A stretch of 5,640 bases of DNA from Lachnoclostridium sp. UBA3775. Its GTDB lineage: Bacteria; Bacillota; Clostridia; Lachnospirales; Lachnospiraceae. Below are positions 5,217 to 5,640 of this stretch, one piece after another. The notes under the pieces are model-generated. The model was not told the DNA's origin. It made no database searches and saw nothing but the letters and a program-made list of their open reading frames with translations. The stretch's first letter is position 1, and each line of letters opens with the position of its first letter. Where the stretch lies: assembly GCA_002369525.1 (NCBI GenBank), contig DFFN01000161.1:1-5640 (forward strand), written 5' to 3'. Made by a program: the position numbers and the translations under genes.

Positions 5217-5640
5217 TTCTCCATCTCCCTTGTTTCATCACAAAGCACCGCGATGTCTTCCGTTGAGTGTGAAGCTATCAGTATCGTCTTGCCGGACTCT
5301 TTAAGTTTAAGCAAATACTTCCTCATATCCGCTACTCCCTCTTTATCAAGTCCGTTCATTGGCTCATCAAGTATCAGCACCTTCGGGTCTTCCATGATTG
5401 CCTGGGCAAGACCGAGACGCTGTCTCATACCAAGGGAGTACTTTCTGACACTCTTTTTCATATCGGGGTCAAGGCCTACAAACTCCATTATCTCCCTGAT
5501 CTTGTCATCGTTTATTTTCCTGTTGATGCCTGCAAGGAGTTTAAGGTTCTTAAAGCCTGAGTAATGCCCGATAAATCCCGGTGTCTCGATAATTATACCA
5601 GTGTCAGGTGCAAAGTCGCAGTCCTTTCCTATCTTCTTTC
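5201..5640 (-). CDS. ABC transporter ATP-binding protein, 3' part (runs off the right edge)
   Basis: The frame is open from the right edge to a TAG at 5201-5203, giving 145 residues of the C-terminal two thirds of an ABC ATPase; the Walker A region lies outside the window. In order one sees the Q-loop region IIIETPGFIGHYSGFKNL (Glu where many ATPases have Gln, as in bacitracin/lantibiotic-type exporters), signature YSLGMRQRLGLAQAI, Walker B VLILDEPMNGLD with D-loop, and the switch histidine in LIASHSTED. The protein ends soon after (CDETREMEKGVLT) without the extra C-terminal domain of longer members, as in short ABC-2 partner ATPases. It probably energises an ABC-2-type permease encoded outside the window; the substrate is unknown. 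An internal Met at codon 5488 is not the start, since conserved motifs continue upstream of it. Confidence 0.92.
   Translation of the reverse strand, partial: KKIGKDCDFAPDTGIIIETPGFIGHYSGFKNLKLLAGINRKINDDKIREIMEFVGLDPDMKKSVRKYSLGMRQRLGLAQAIMEDPKVLILDEPMNGLDKEGVADMRKYLLKLKESGKTILIASHSTEDIAVLCDETREMEKGVLT

Overview
The window looks like chromosomal DNA from a low-to-moderate GC Firmicute, most likely a clostridial Lachnospiraceae-type bacterium. This rests on strong AAAGGAG ribosome binding sites, a sigma-A promoter (TTTACA-17-TATAAT), a lipobox lipoprotein, an MscL with a zinc-ribbon tail and a fused MFS/spermidine synthase protein. Every gene I can support is on the minus strand, so in transcription order the window is read from right to left.

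Right to left it holds: (1) the 3' part of an ABC transporter ATPase (5201-5640, running off the right edge); (2) a 73-bp promoter module (5128-5200) and leader; (3) an AT-rich gene for a 477-residue lipoprotein of unknown function (3549-4982); (4) an identical second copy of the 73-bp promoter module (3462-3534) with its own leader; (5) mscL with a C-terminal four-cysteine zinc ribbon (2966-3385), followed by a hairpin terminator (2906-2934); (6) a fused MFS/spermidine synthase-like membrane protein (1242-2783), whose N-terminus appears to be encoded in another frame from ATG 2875, joined across an A7 run; (7) a membrane-anchored phosphodiester glycosidase (255-1145) with its own extended -10 promoter; and (8) the 5' part of a small membrane protein (1-271), starting at a TTG that overlaps the end of the glycosidase gene and running off the left edge.

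Two places are worth a second look. First, the AT-rich lipoprotein gene lies between two identical 73-bp direct repeats, each carrying a complete promoter. One repeat abuts the ABC stop codon exactly and the other feeds mscL. Recombination between them would remove 1,666 bp and join ABC-promoter-mscL cleanly, so the lipoprotein gene may be a recent or excisable insertion. Second, the start of the MFS/spermidine synthase gene has an upstream ATG frame, an A7 tract and an immediately downstream hairpin. This geometry fits a -1 frameshift or transcriptional slippage, a phase-variable tract, or a one-base homopolymer error.

Genes 7 and 8 form an operon with overlapping ends and probable translational coupling. 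The others seem to be separate units. No RNA genes, CRISPR arrays or transposases are visible, and no gap between genes exceeds 300 bases.
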